A DNA stretch of 64,000 nucleotides from Tubulanus polymorphus (GCF_964204645.1 NC_134027.1:26026485-26090484); one strand, 5' to 3'. Positions 1-11,744 are shown, counted from the first letter of the stretch. Numbers and translations: made by a program. Notes: generated from the sequence alone by a model not told the origin.

Positions 1-240
1 GCCGAGATTGACCACGATTCTCGACCGTAGATCAACGAGCGTTTCAGAGATTACGCGCGCCGTGCGAGCGATATCTCAAGAGACAAAGGAATTAATAATT
101 TCATCCGTTATCTCGAGATCTTGTATCTCTTTCTTACGTTGATAATTTGCATATCAGTTTTTAGTAATCAGCTGTATTACGGCAGACAGCGCGCTTACCA
201 CGGAGATGATTACCCCGGTTAATCCCGGTTAATCAGGTGC

Positions 241-650
241 CCCATACTCTGATTACCACGGTGCCCATTGCCCCAGTTAACTACATGCCCCATACTCTGA
301 TTACCACGGAGCCCATTGCCCCAGTTAACTACATGCCCCATACTCTGATTACCACGGTGCCCATTGCCCCCAGTTAACTACATGCCCCATACTCTGATTA
401 CCACGGTGCCCATTGCCCCAGTTAACTACATGCCCCATACTCTGATTACCACGGTGCCCATTGCCCCAGTTAACTACATGCCCCATACTCTGATTACCAC
501 GGTGCCCATTGCCCCAGTTAATCACATGCCCCATACTCTGATTACCACGGTGCCCATTGCCCCAGTTAACTACATGCCCAATACTCTGATTACCACGGTG
601 CCCATTGCCCCAGTTAATCACATGCCCCATACTCTGATTACCACCGCGCT
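241..650. repeat. 48-bp minisatellite, about 8.5 copies
   Basis: Nine successive starts of CCCATACTCTGATTACCACG fall at 241, 289, 337, 386, 434, 482, 530, 578 and 626. Spacing is 48 bases except for one 49-base unit carrying an extra C. A degenerate prefix lies at about 198-240 and a degenerate suffix runs to about 675. Because 48 is a multiple of three, frames stay open on both strands. The one-base insertion breaks the frame within the array and no flanking exon structure is visible, so I call this non-coding. Confidence 0.93.
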
Positions 651-910
651 AGCTAATCGTGCGCCCCATACTTAGCTTACTCTGTCTCTGAGAAGATCTC
701 TTGGTGCCACCAGATCAGAGGCGAGCACAGTCGACTAATCAAAGATTTATCATGTTCTCTTCAATAAGACATAAATCGTGAACCATATATTATGACTTAT
801 AGATATTGTCAATATTAACATCAGTAAATAATTCAGATAAAAATAGACTCTCCTAAATATCAATGAAATTGATGACGACAATGATATAAGTTCAGTTGTA
901 CTAAAATACT

Positions 911-996
911 AGAAGTATTTCAGGTGGTTTCTACAGTCCCACCCTTCTTCAGTCTAAAAGACATTTTAGACTCAAGATGGGTGGCGAAATATTTCA
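911..996. other. long imperfect hairpin, miRNA-precursor-like or MITE relic
   Basis: The arms 939-959 and 964-984 are inverted copies of 21 bases with two mismatches, separated by a four-base loop (960-963). Outer segments AGAAGTATTTC (911-921) and GAAATATTTC (986-995) also pair, with a bulge on the left arm. The length and near-complete pairing recall a small-RNA precursor. A tetraloop is shorter than usual for an animal pre-miRNA, and a palindromic transposon relic is an equal alternative. Confidence 0.4.
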
Positions 997-1000
997 AATA

Positions 1001-2390
1001 AACTTTTTAGTCTTTCAACAATCGCACGATTTTACATTTATTGTTTCATCACGGACATTGTGATCTTAATCATTCAACAAAAAGACTGAATCAGAAAGTG
1101 AAATGTTGAGTTTGACGAGTTCGGACCCTTTCTCAGAAAATCAAAGCAATTAAGCGCGATCATGTCGAACTTCACATAGACAGACAGAGAAAGGAAGTCA
1201 GAATCAATGCGTTATGTTTGATTATATTGATGAATATGTTTAATGTCACCCGCGGGATATAACTGATGTCCGCAATAACGCCACACTACGCTCCACGCAC
1301 ACGAGACGCACGACTCATAAATCTTTTTCAAGTTTGCGTTCGAACGAAGAGAACGGCTTCGTGATTAGTTCGAGGTCCTTTACGCCGCGACTAAGTCATC
1401 ATTCAAACATTCGCTAATCATCTCACCCCTCAACCTCCCCTCCGCTCCCCCCCCCCGACAAAAATCTCAAGTAAATTCTTCCCGAAAAACGTTCGTCGAT
1501 TATGTATTAACTTAGCATTCGACGCCGACCGAAAAATTCTGCATGAAATTCCTTAATAATTGCATTATCATAATGATTCAAATATAGGAAGATTTTCACA
1601 GACATGCAGAGTTGGGTCCAGGGGTGAAATCTAAGGTGAAATCTTTCTAATCTTTAAATGTCAAATTCATAAGAATAAGTTTTTGAAATTTCTGATAAAA
1701 TTCAGCCTTTATTTTACAGAAAGTACGCCTTTCATCGGATATGTCGATATTGACGATCTATTTTTCATATAGAATTTTTACCGAATAAATGGGGAAAAAA
1801 TACATTAAAAAATATGATAATATTGTGATGAAGGACTGCATTAAAGCAACAGTTTTAGCTTGTGTATGAGAAAGCAGTCCTTAGAAAAGAAAGATAATAC
1901 AAACAAATAAATGGGTAGAATTGAATAGAAAAGGAATAAATGACATAATACATATTGATGTCAATTTGATGAAATTGAGCCTTTTTGACGTAAAATACCA
2001 TTAAATAAACAGAGTAATCGATATTTCGAGGGTTTTACAAAGGTCCCGCTGAATCCTGCCCGACGTGTTCACTCAAACTGATTTTAACGCTTAATAGGAT
2101 AATAGATATATTCAATAGCTTCAATAAAACCCGTATAATGCGAGTCATATGGCTTACTATAAACTAAACGAGGGAATAAGAGAAAGACCGGACTGAATCC
2201 TCGGAATCTATTTTCTTGATGAAATATAACGGAAAGAAGCGACGGCGTCATTGTTATTAGTTATGATTGTATGGAGACGAGCTTACTGACGATGACAAGG
2301 CGTAAGACTCGGGGTCGACTGATGACGAACCCCGTCGCTAATAACAATTCATATAAAACGCGCGCCCGAAAATAATCAAACAAATCAGAC
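1001..2390. other. no gene seen
   Basis: AT-rich sequence with no supported coding frame or array. It contains a run of ten C at 1447-1456 and a wide inverted pair GAAGGACTGC / GCAGTCCTT near 1826-1875. Confidence 0.5.
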
Positions 2391-2394
2391 CTTC

Positions 2395-2600
2395 TAATCA
2401 ACGAGAGTGATCGAGGTTAAATCCGCGGATTATCCGCGTCATTGTTGCGCGACCCGCGACCGGCGATAACCGACGCCCGCGTTCGTTTCGAAAACATCTC
2501 CGCGGATATCGACCCGCTAATTACGATTGCGATTTAAAAACGCGGGCCCCGGAATCTTGCGGGCGATTTGTTTACGATCGAACGAGCGCCGATGGACTTA
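2395..2600. other. CpG-rich island
   Basis: A roughly 200-base block dense in CG dinucleotides (CCGCGG, CGCGAC, CCCGCG) inside AT-rich DNA, including a TAATTACGATTGCG segment. There is no open frame of note. It could be a regulatory element or unmethylated promoter-type DNA; function is not shown. Confidence 0.35.
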
Positions 2601-2968
2601 AAACGCGACTAAACGCCAGTTTTCATGTTTCCCGACAATTCGCGACTGGCTATAAACTCGAGACGAATAACGCTTACTGGTATCAGTGATTCATAATACG
2701 GACAGAAATTAAAATCTCTAGATACAGATTCGCAAAAGTCACACACAATCCCGCGTCGCGAGACGAGATATAAAATAAGTATTGATTGCCACACAATAGA
2801 TCTAATAACTAATGATATCTGATGCTTTCGAACGAACAATGAGATCTTCTCTGAAATCTGAATCCGGAATAAAAAAAACTGTCAAGGCATCACCTACATT
2901 TATATATACATTATGTATCTATATATGTCACTATTTATATATTCAAAGATGAAAGTCGTTGCTATAAC

Positions 2969-3369
2969 CTGATCACATGGAGATGATCTAGCCCCGGTCA
3001 AACAGGCCCGCACCAGACTGGGGTCAAATTTGGCCCATGCTTAATTAGAGAGCGCGATTACGCGTAAATCACATACTCATTACTAAAATGCTATCAAAAT
3101 GATGCTGTGGCAAGTGAGGTGAGTCACTTCCTGAATCAATTAGCATTCACGTGGAATAATTTGAGGAAAAAAAAATTATATTATATTCTAGAATTTCTAA
3201 TGCTTATATTTGGCACGGGTCCGCTCCAACATTTCTAGTCAGGCTCAATTTGGCAAGTGATAAATTCGTACAGACCAATAGTTTGACCCGTTCTAAAATT
3301 TGGCTCGGGGCAAATATATATTTTTTATCGGACCAACTTTGACCAAAATGCTCGTGCGATCGCGGCTTT
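2969..3369 (+). mobile_element. family D inverted-repeat element, copy 1
   Basis: The left end is a degenerate GATCACATGG terminus (from 2971). The right end, CTCGTGCGATCGCGGCTTT (3351-3369), closely matches the terminus of the well-preserved copy at 60738. The interior holds palindromic GGCCC / GGGCC-type blocks and the family core ATCAAAATGATGCTGTGG followed by CAAGTGAGGTGAGTCAC (about 3095-3128). No protein is encoded, so this is a non-autonomous DNA-transposon-like element. No target duplication was found for this copy. Confidence 0.6.
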
Positions 3370-4286
3370 ATTCAGTGAAATGATATCCTATATATACTGC
3401 GCGTGGCGTGTTGATTTTTCTGGCCATTGATTTCACGTACTTATCACTTATCACTTTGATAATCATCTTTTCTTGTCCAACATCAACCGCGCGAATTAAT
3501 GAAAAAGATATTCCGATTTTCGCGCTCGTTCTATTTTTCCGCGTCGAACACAAAACCGTCGAACAATCGGTAAAAAAAAAAAATAATAATTCATCGTTTT
3601 ATCCGTACAACGTTTCTCGAATATAATCAATTAATCTCGGTTTGGTTCCGAGCAAAACACGAACGAACACGAAAATATCAAACATCGGATATTAATTCTC
3701 GGAAGCTCGTTACGGAAGTTGTCGCGGCGTCCATTACTCAATGAGAGCGCGCCACAAAAAACTCACCGCGAAAAACAATCCGCTTTTATTAAGACGCTAA
3801 ATGCAAATTGCCAGCACTACGAACATTGACCATCGACACAACACTATTTACGTTCTATAACATGCAGGTTCTTATTAGAAACTCTACTGTATCTAATGCT
3901 ATTAGTCGGCGGACCCCTCGTCCCTTGTCACCCCCTAATGATGACTAGAATTAGGGAAAAGTCAAGAAATCAATGGAGAATCCTGGCTATTTTTCTGATT
4001 TTTTTAGTTAATCAACTAGCGGTCGTAGCTAATAATAATTAAACGTACTGTAGTTCCTTCTAAACGCATTTTATAGAGTCGGCCATCTTGGAACAAGGTC
4101 TGGTCAACACCCTGGTTTTCTGAGCTAGTCGTTGGAACTAAAAACCAGTGCTTAGTTCGGTCATAACATATTTCAGAGTCAGCCATCTTGGAAATAGGTC
4201 CGACCTACGGCGACTGTGCTCAATCACATGGTCCACCAGTTAGTTCCCATTAACTGACATTTGGTTTCGGTTAGATCACAAATAAT
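3370..4286. other. no gene; one 18-base direct repeat
   Basis: No supported gene. AGAGTCNGCCATCTTGGA occurs at 4075-4092 and again exactly 100 bases later at 4175-4192, followed in both by A-rich sequence and AGGTC. This may be a small diverged duplication or a dispersed-repeat end. Confidence 0.4.
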
Positions 4287-4560
4287 AGTAAGACTGCAAG
4301 TGACTGAGTGAGAGTAAGACTGTTGGAGTGAGAGTAAGACTGTTAGGGTGAGAGTAAGACTGCTGGAGTGAGAGTAAGACTGTTGGAGTGAGAGTAAGAC
4401 TGTAGGAGTGAGAGTAAGACTGCTGGAGTGAGAGTAAGACTGCTGGAGTGGGAGTAAGACTGTTGGAGTGAGAGTAAGACTGTTAGGGTGAGAGTAAGAC
4501 TGCTGGAGTGAGAGTAAGACTGTTGGAGTGAGAGTAAGACTGTTGGAGTGAGAGTAAGAC

Positions 4561-5680
4561 TGCTGGAGTGAGAGTAAGACTGTTGGAGTGAGAGTAAGAC
4601 TGTAGGAGTGAGAGTAAGACTGCTGGAGTGAGAGTAAGACTGTAGGAGTGAGAGTAAGACTGCTGGAGTGAGAGTAAGACTGCTGGAGTGGGAGTAAGAC
4701 TGTTGGAGTGAGAGTAAGACTGTTAGGGTGAGAGTAAGACTGTTGGAGTGAGAGTAAGACTGTTGGAGTGGGAGTAAGACTGTTGGAGTGAGAGTAAGAC
4801 TGTTAGGGTGAGAGTAAGACTGCTGGAGTGAGAGTAAGACTGTTGGAGTGAGAGTAAGACTGCTGGAGTGAGAGTAAGACTGCTGGAGTGGGAGTAAGAC
4901 TGTTGGAGTGAGAGTAAGACTGTTGGAGTGAGAGTAAGACTGTTAGGGTGAGAGTAAGACTGTTGGAGTGAGAGTAAGACTGTAGGAGTGAGAGTAAGAC
5001 TGTTAGGGTGAGAGTAAGACTGTTGGAGTGAGAGTAAGACTGTTGGAGTGAGAGTAAGACTGTTGGAGTGAGAGTAAGACTGTTGGAGTGAGAGTAAGAC
5101 TGTTGGAGTGAGAGTAAGACTGCTGGAGTGAGAGTAAGACTGTTGGAGTGAGAGTAAGACTGTAGGAGTGAGAGTAAGACTGCTGGAGTGAGAGTAAGAC
5201 TGTAGGAGTGAGAGTAAGACTGCTGGAGTGAGAGTAAGACTGCTGGAGTGGGAGTAAGACTGTTGGAGTGAGAGTAAGACTGTTAGGGTGAGAGTAAGAC
5301 TGTTGGAGTGAGAGTAAGACTGTTGGAGTGGGAGTAAGACTGTTGGAGTGAGAGTAAGACTGTTAGGGTGAGAGTAAGACTGCTGGAGTGAGAGTAAGAC
5401 TGTTGGAGTGAGAGTAAGACTGCTGGAGTGAGAGTAAGACTGCTGGAGTGGGAGTAAGACTGTTGGAGTGAGAGTAAGACTGTTGGAGTGAGAGTAAGAC
5501 TGTTAGGGTGAGAGTAAGACTGCTGGAGTGGGAGTAAGACTGTTGGAGTGAGAGTAAGACTGTTAGGGTGAGAGTAAGACTGTTGGAGTGAGAGTAAGAC
5601 TGTTGGAGTGAGAGTAAGACTGTTGGAGTGAGAGTAAGACTGTTGGAGTGAGAGTAAGACTGTTGGAGTGAGAGTAAGAC
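4561..5680. repeat. 560-bp higher-order duplication inside the 20-bp array
   Basis: Coding each unit by its variant, the 28 units at 4561-5120 and the 28 at 5121-5680 have the same variant order except at two positions (units 21 and 22 of the block). The first 20 units match in order completely. This points to a block duplication of 560 bases, not unit-by-unit slippage. Confidence 0.85.
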
Positions 5681-5860
5681 TGTAGGAGTGAGAGTAAGAC
5701 TGCTGGAGTGAGAGTAAGACTGCTGGAGTGGGAGTAAGACTGTTGGAGTGAGAGTAAGACTGTTAGGGTGAGAGTAAGACTGTTGGAGTGAGAGTAAGAC
5801 TGTTGGAGTGAGAGTAAGACTGTTGGAGTGAGAGTAAGACTGCTGGAGTGAGAGTAAGAC

Positions 5861-6127
5861 TGTTGGAGCAGGAGCTGTACTGCTGGAGTGAGGGAGCTGA
5901 GAGTAAGACTGCTGGAGTGAGAGTAAGCCTGTTGGAGTGGGAGTAAGACTGTTGGAGCAGGAGCTGTACTGCTGGAGTGAGGGAGCTGAGAGTAAGACTG
6001 CTGGAGTGAGAGTAAGCCTGTTGGAGTGGGAGTAAGACTGTTGGAGCAGGAGCTGTACTGCTGGAGTGAGGGAGCTGAGAGTAAGACTGCTGTGTGAGAG
6101 TAAGACTGCTGGAGTGAGAGTAAGACT
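5861..6127. repeat. 89-bp composite repeat at the array edge, three copies
   Basis: TGTTGGAGCAGGAGCTGTAC begins at 5861, 5950 and 6039, spaced 89 bases apart. Each composite unit joins several diverged 20-base units with a GGGAGCTGA insertion. The third copy diverges after about 6090. Confidence 0.85.
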
Positions 6128-6215
6128 GTTGGAGTAAGAGTAAGACTGTTGGAGTGAGAGTAAAACTGTTGGAGTGAGGGAGCTGATAGTAAGACTGTTG
6201 GAGTGAGGGATGCTG

Positions 6216-6880
6216 CAGTATATGCTGCTAGTGGCCGAACAGACAGACAACAAGATGCTGAAACCAATAAAGAAAGACGAAACATTCGCTGCAAGTATAA
6301 ATGACAACATAATAACTTGATCCTGGTTGATTATAGAACACCAAACATTTGACAGGAAGTTTCTGAGTAACGTGATACATCATCATATCGTGTAGCGACG
6401 AGCCTCAACCGCCAGATTTAAGACGTCCATTTATTTCGCCAGTCTTAATGACTCTCATTAAAGATGTTCTCATCATGTCGAGAGGGAAAGAGAGCGCGAT
6501 GCTATAAGCCACACGGAGCTCCTCGCAACAAAAACCATCACTTATGCATTCAGTTTACATTTAACTGAGTAAGAGAGTAAGAGCGCAGTTTTCGAGCTTA
6601 CAGAACAACGCAGCTACAATTTCGATTATCTCAATCTACTAAGAGCTTCGTTAGGTTGAAATCTGAATCGCAAATTTTTGCGCACCGGCCAGAGAGACAT
6701 GACGGTTTAGCCACGATGAAGTTCTTTTTGTTGTTGTAATTTTCATGTAATTGGTGAAGTAATGAGATTACATGAGCTGAACTGTGAAGTGCATAGTACA
6801 TTTATATTGAATTAATAAGGTGCAAGACGTGACTAATAATCTATGTCCAAAACTAAAATAATAAATATTTCAGAAGGCAG
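6216..6880. other. no gene seen
   Basis: No coding frame, array or family member could be supported here. Confidence 0.5.
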
Positions 6881-6884
6881 TTAC

Positions 6885-7600
6885 ACGGGCAAAGACCAGT
6901 CCAAGCCCGCCTTGGTGCGCTTACAACTAAAGACCAATTGAACCGAATTTCCAATTATGTACTTCGATTTAAAAAAAGAAAATTCTGTAAATTAGACCGC
7001 CGATCACACAACTATATCTGTACTTCGATTTCCGATTTCAAAATCAAACCCCCTGTTTCGCTCCCGGCAGGTGTGGTGGTCAGTAAGGGACACTCAATCA
7101 AAAAATCTAACGAAATTTACAAACCAAATAAACAACAGGGACAATCCCTATTTCAAGATAAAAAAAAGACCAATTGAATAAAAAAACGGCAATCTTGTGG
7201 GGAAAAACTAAAGCGTTTTTTTACCCAATTCTATGAGCTGTTTGTTCAAAGCTTTTTTTCCTCGTAGTTATGGGTTTCATCTTCAATTACATAAGAGACA
7301 GAATTGTAGACACGCGAAGACCAGTCCAAGCAAATTGCTGCTTTATCCAATCTAACAACTTAACACCAGTCAAAGCTAATTTCGGTTCCACGCCAAAAAC
7401 TTAAACGTAAGCCAATTTTGGTTCTATAATCAATCTAATCACATGAGACCAGTCTAAGCTAATTTCTGTACTATAACCAATCGAACAACTTAAAACCAGT
7501 CTAAGTTCATTTTTGTACTATAACCAATCGAACAACTTAGGACCAGTCTTAGTACAGCTTTGACAGTCAATCTCCAGTCTAAGCCACTTTGCTTATGCTA
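6885..7600 (+). repeat. family B 47-bp units, interrupted by a family C element
   Basis: ACCAGTCTAAG-type units with AACAACTTA recur at 7354, 7484 and 7531 (last step 47 bases), with diverged units around 7370-7440 and 7540-7600. An isolated piece, AAAGACCAGTCCAAGCCCGC, lies near 6893, on the other side of the family C insertion. The same 47-base unit forms a cleaner array at 59715-60010. Confidence 0.75.
6943..7164 (+). mobile_element. family C SINE-like retroposon with 14-bp target duplication
   Basis: AAAGACCAATTGAA occurs directly at 6929-6942 and 7165-7178, bracketing 222 bases that end in an A-rich tail (ATAAAAAAA). The body contains ATGTACTTCGATTT, TTTCAAAATCAAACCCC, GTAAGGGACACTCAATC and AACAGGGACAATCCCTATTT. 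The same blocks in the same order appear on the opposite strand at 52920-53124. Target duplication plus A-tail indicates retroposition. I see no convincing A/B box, so the promoter type is unknown. A short plus-strand frame here is not a gene. Confidence 0.78.
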
Positions 7601-8231
7601 TAACTTAAGATCAGATCGAAGATCATTTCTCAGTGGCGAACTGGGCCCAGTATGTCCCGATGAAAGCGATCGTCCACGAATATACCGATCAAAGGGAAAC
7701 AACTCATATAAAAACACAAACCGTCGTCGTCATCTACGAAGACGTATTTTCATTTTCATTTCCACATTTGATGATGTGATAATTTCATACGTACGACGAC
7801 GAGAAGGAATCAAGCGAAGAAGAGATAACAGGATTTTTATTACGGAGGTAAAGTGGACATCGGGGAATCATATATTACAGATCGGCAGCTGCCAAACGCT
7901 AATGATTCATACACAGGTCTTTAATGATGAAGTATCGGCTCACTTGCCGCAGTTCATTTTTACGAAACGCGTTCTCGTTACTGTAAAACTCAATTTTCAT
8001 ACACTGAAATGACGCCTATTATGATATTTTTGCGATTGGCAATTGATTGATTTCAGCGGTGATGATCAGTGTGATGATGTATCGCCGAGACTGATTCAAT
8101 CCGAAAACAGCTGCAATATCGCTCAAACATCTCGAGATATATACTTTTGCTTTTTACACGTATAAGAACTAACCGAAGACATTAGTCATAAGTATAAGGA
8201 ATAGTAGTTGATGAACCTGAATCCTCCAAAT

Positions 8232-8816
8232 ATGCCGGCATTCAGTAATTCTACAGATAAAGCTGTTCCTCCTGATATGCCGGCATTCAGTAATTCTACA
8301 GATAAAGCTGTTCTTAATGATATGCCGGCATTCAGTAATTCTACAGATAAAGCTGTTCCTCCTGATATGCCGGCATTCAGTGATTCTCCGGATAAAGCTG
8401 TTCCTCCTGATATGCCGGCATTCAGTAATTCTACGGATAAAGCTGTTCTTAATGATATGCCGGCATTCAGTAATTCTACAGATAAAGCTGTTCCTCCTGA
8501 TATGCCGGCATTCAGTAATTCTACAGATAAAGCTGTTCTTAATGATATGCCGGCATTCAGTAATTCTACAGATAAAGCTGTTCCTCCTGATATGCCGGCA
8601 TTCAGTGATTCTACAGATAAAGCTGTTCTTAATAATATGCCAGCATTCAGTAATTCTACAGATAAAGCTGTTCCTCCTGATATGCCGGCATTCAGTGATT
8701 CTCCGGATAAAGCTGTTCCTCCTGATATGCCGGCATTCAGTAATTCTACAGATAAAGCTGTTCCTCCTGATATGCCGGCATTCAGTGATTCTCCGGATAA
8801 AGCTGTACTTGCTGCG
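8232..8816. repeat. 45-bp minisatellite, 13 copies
   Basis: Thirteen exact-length 45-base units start with ATGCCGGCATTCAGT. They vary at AATTCTACA versus GATTCTCCG and at CCTCCTGAT versus CTTAATGAT. As 45 is divisible by three, frames on both strands stay open. The plus-strand frame reads MPAFSNSTDKAVPPD repeats and continues to about 8888 as a non-repetitive tail. Changes between units are mostly amino-acid-altering and several frames are equally open, which favours a non-coding minisatellite. A rapidly evolving repeat protein cannot be excluded. Confidence 0.93.
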
Positions 8817-8888
8817 GTTGTAGAAAGATACATAGAACACGTCCCCGAAGCGACAGTCAGCAATTACATACATTTACCCAGTGATTAA

Positions 8889-9545
8889 CACCTGTCTCTG
8901 AAACCTGTACCTTTGATTGACCTAATTACGCATCAGTTCCAGTCTTAGGTCGGCGGGGATAATTTGTCTAATAATCTACACGGAGATGTTCCGCTGTAGC
9001 TTCCAGTCCAAACTGGCTCTAATGACACTCGCTTCTGAGTAACTCATAATTGCCAAATTAATTGCGCACAAATGTCAAGTTGTCTCTCGATTCATTCTCA
9101 CCGTATACATATCTTTTTTCAACGGCGCCAGGACGAACGAAGAAGACCTTCGCTAATTTCGATGACGAATATACAGCCTAGAGATGGCTTCTTTCGCCGG
9201 TGAGCGAGAAAGAGAGAAGAGTTAGAATTAACCGAGGGTTAATTGTTTGAAAGGTCTGTGCACTCACTCAGTCACTCCACGGATGTGTATGTTTAATTGG
9301 CTAGTTTTACCGATGCGCATATAAAACGCAGATACTGACATCGTCAACTGTTATTAGCACGAACTATCGCCATTATCATTAGTAGTGGGCGATTTTAACT
9401 TGTGTTTATCTGTTTTGAAACTCAGAGGAAAGATTTCAAGTTGACTCAGATTTAGCGAGAAATATGGACGTATAATACTATTATACATTCATGTTGGAAC
9501 AAACCATTAGAACCCGATTATCGCTAACATTTTTATGTTTTTAGA
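8889..9545. other. no gene seen
   Basis: No supported gene. Scattered matches to the ACTGG/CCAGTCTTAG words of family B occur near 8937-9016. Confidence 0.45.
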
Positions 9546-9547
9546 TT

Positions 9548-9690
9548 CATTGGCTTTTTTTACTTTTCCCTGATTTTCAAGAAAAGTCCCTGATTTTCTG
9601 CTTTTTTTAAACAAAATTCCCGAACTATTTCCCGACTTTTTCAAGAAAAGAAAATTCCACGACTAATCCCTGATTTCAAGGTAAGTGGTT
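9548..9690 (-). mobile_element. family E fragment
   Basis: TTTTCCCTGATTTTCAAGAA and related CCTGATTTTC and CCCGACTTTTTC words match the reverse complement of the fuller copies at 31070 and 47505. Only one side of the element is recognisable. Confidence 0.45.
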
Positions 9691-10060
9691 ATCCTGTTCA
9701 TTTGCTAATTCAAAGTCATCAGAGATGACGAACATCAGATTGAGTTCGGTCTGATACGTGTCAGCAGTCTTGTGTCCGACATTTAGGCCGCATTGAAATA
9801 TAATCAATTGAAAGATTGCAGTGAATCACGATTCTCTATGATTCCCCGCTGCGCCGCACAGATATTATGCAGATGCATGTAAATGTCATTAGACGACTCC
9901 GGTAAAAAGAGCGATGATAAGTGGACCAATAACTCCTCACGATTTCTTCACTTCGAGAAAACAGAATCGCTCGTAATTAAACTATGGAAATGACTTTCAG
10001 TCAACCGGTCCAATTTCGAACACGTCGACCACTAGAACGTTTCAGCCTTTGAAGGACTAG

Positions 10061-10325
10061 CAGAGGCGGATCCAGGGCCCTATCTCGAGGGGTTCCCAAT
10101 TGTATATGGGCACTCACTATTATGGGGAGGGCACTTTCTTTGTCAAACCACAGCAAAAAAGGGCACTTAACATCAAACTTGTGATTTTCAGGGGCACTTA
10201 CTACGCCAAATCATGCCAAACGAGGGCGCTTTACGTCAAATCCATGGATTTGGGGCATCTCCAGCGCACAGGCAAAGCTCGACGGTATTCCAGATCCCTT
10301 GGAACCCCCCTGGAATCCACCTCTT
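10061..10325. mobile_element. family G element with terminal inverted repeats
   Basis: The left end CAGAGGCGGATCCAGGG (10061-10077) is matched in inverse by CCCTGGAATCCACCTCTT (10308-10325), giving a 265-base element. The interior has several repeats of GGGCACTTA-like words. CAG-GG-type ends and non-coding content suggest a non-autonomous hAT-like element, by analogy. No eight-base target duplication was seen. Confidence 0.55.
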
Positions 10326-11300
10326 TTCTAAGCAATAAGCCTAGCGGTCCTTTCCAATACCAGTCAATGAGTATTGACCTACAAACACCCTCCACCTCCC
10401 ATCGCATCATCATAACAGATAGTCAACCGAACTACACTGATTCACGTGTCACTGAAGTAAGATGCTCTTGACCAGTGCAGTAAAACACCTCAACAGGATT
10501 TTGGCAGTATCCCGGAAATGACACTATCCGGACAGGATACAAGAAATTTCTGATTTCTCCATTAGAAGATGTTTTATTCAATTCTATCTAGTGTTGGAAA
10601 TTGGAGGATCACCTATCCTGTGAAGAAGATATTCTTTAGAATAGGATAAATTTAGCCTTGAAATTATGTAGAAATACTTCAAAGCCGTTTAAATTTGACA
10701 TCTGACCTTTGACCTTCTCACCTCGATTTCGCCGCGACCGGTGATGAACCCTGTCACGATAGATATCGAATTATTTGAAATTTCAGCTACGATTATTCAC
10801 GTCATTACGTCTGGAATTAGTCGAAAAAGGTTCCGTTATCGTCATCGGTCGTCATCTCGAATAAGTTTATCATATCGCGTCTCATTTGAAAACGACGGAA
10901 ATCCGATGAGGGTCTCATTAAACAAGACTGTGAATCATAACAAACCGCGTCTCTATAACGCGAGCGAGCGAGCGAGCGAGCGAGCGCGCGCGTTAGTGAC
11001 CAGCCGAGCGCCAGACACAATTTCACCATCAAATTTTTCTTCTTTACATATTGATTACTTTCCCGCGGGGGCAGTATATTTCGCAGGGCCCCGGGGCTAA
11101 AACAATGCGTTCATTAATTGTGATTCTGGATGTACGATGCCGAGTGACTGAGATGATGCCCCGCCCGCAGGGATACCGCTACCGCTGCTGCTGCTGCTAT
11201 GGCAAACAACATCTCGTATGATGGCCGTCACATAAATTAAAACTTATGATTACTGACGGATAATTCTCGGGGAGCGGTGTCTGAAATTGTTTTTCTCAAT
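10326..11300. other. no gene; GAGC microsatellite
   Basis: Nothing gene-like is supported. (GAGC)n followed by alternating CG (10959-10992) is the one marked feature and has Z-DNA-type composition. A short CTG run lies near 11190. Confidence 0.5.
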
Positions 11301-11306
11301 GATATA

Positions 11307-11349
11307 GCTCTCTCTCTCTCTTCTTTCTCTCTCTCTTTCTCTCTCTCTT
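11307..11349. repeat. CT microsatellite
   Basis: Imperfect (CT)n with TTCTTT interruptions. Confidence 0.9.
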
Positions 11350-11537
11350 GCCAACCAATTTAGAGTTGCACGAGTTTGAAAGGTTTATTATCGCCGACAC
11401 GGTTTTCTGTGCGCGTTATTTTTGTAATTACACTTTTACAGACGAGGACGAACGATGATGAGTTTTGTGTTTAATAACGTTCACGTTTCTTCTGTCCAAT
11501 TCCTGATAGAAATTGACACTTCTTCTCGTCGGGAAAG

Positions 11538-11570
11538 AGTGAGAGACAGTGAGAGACAGTGAGAGACAAT
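11538..11570. repeat. 10-bp repeat, three copies
   Basis: GTGAGAGACA is repeated three times in tandem. Confidence 0.8.
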
Positions 11571-11744
11571 AGGTATTTCAATCAACTCACAAAACTAATG
11601 ATGAATCCGAAACTTCTTAACTCTTTTACAAACTGAAGCATTCGATTTAAAACCATTGCCAAATTCATAGCTTACAAATCAAGACGATATCAGACGTAGA
11701 CTCGACTCAAGAAAAATCTTTAAGGAATATTTCAATAAATACCC

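Larger units (their letters stand above)
4287..6215. repeat. 20-bp minisatellite, over 90 units
   Basis: The unit is GAGTGAGAGTAAGACTGTTG and variants. From 4321 to about 5860 the period is exactly 20 with no indel. Variation is confined to a few sites: TGTTGG, TGCTGG, TGTAGG, TGTTAGG and GGGAGT. The last 350 bases degrade into longer composite units. Long minus-strand frames, rich in SLTLTPTVLLSLQQSYSH, are products of the 20-base period (three units make 20 codons) and overlap in two frames, so they are not accepted as genes. Confidence 0.97.

Noticed and set aside
349-675. Opposing frames over the 48-base array
   Set aside because: The unit length is divisible by three, so both strands stay open. 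One unit carries a frame-breaking extra base and no flanking gene structure exists.
2235-2355. Inverted ATTGTTATTAG / CTAATAACAAT with nearby GCGACGG
   Set aside because: The short arms are 80 bases apart and the flanking GCGACGG words are in swapped order, so this is probably coincidence.
5363-6310. Long minus-strand frames of 315 and 243 codons
   Set aside because: They lie on the 20-base minisatellite, overlap in two frames, and their residue pattern is the array period.
7560-8012. 150-codon plus-strand frame
   Set aside because: It starts inside family B repeat sequence, is Arg-rich without domain pattern, and has no splice or initiation context.
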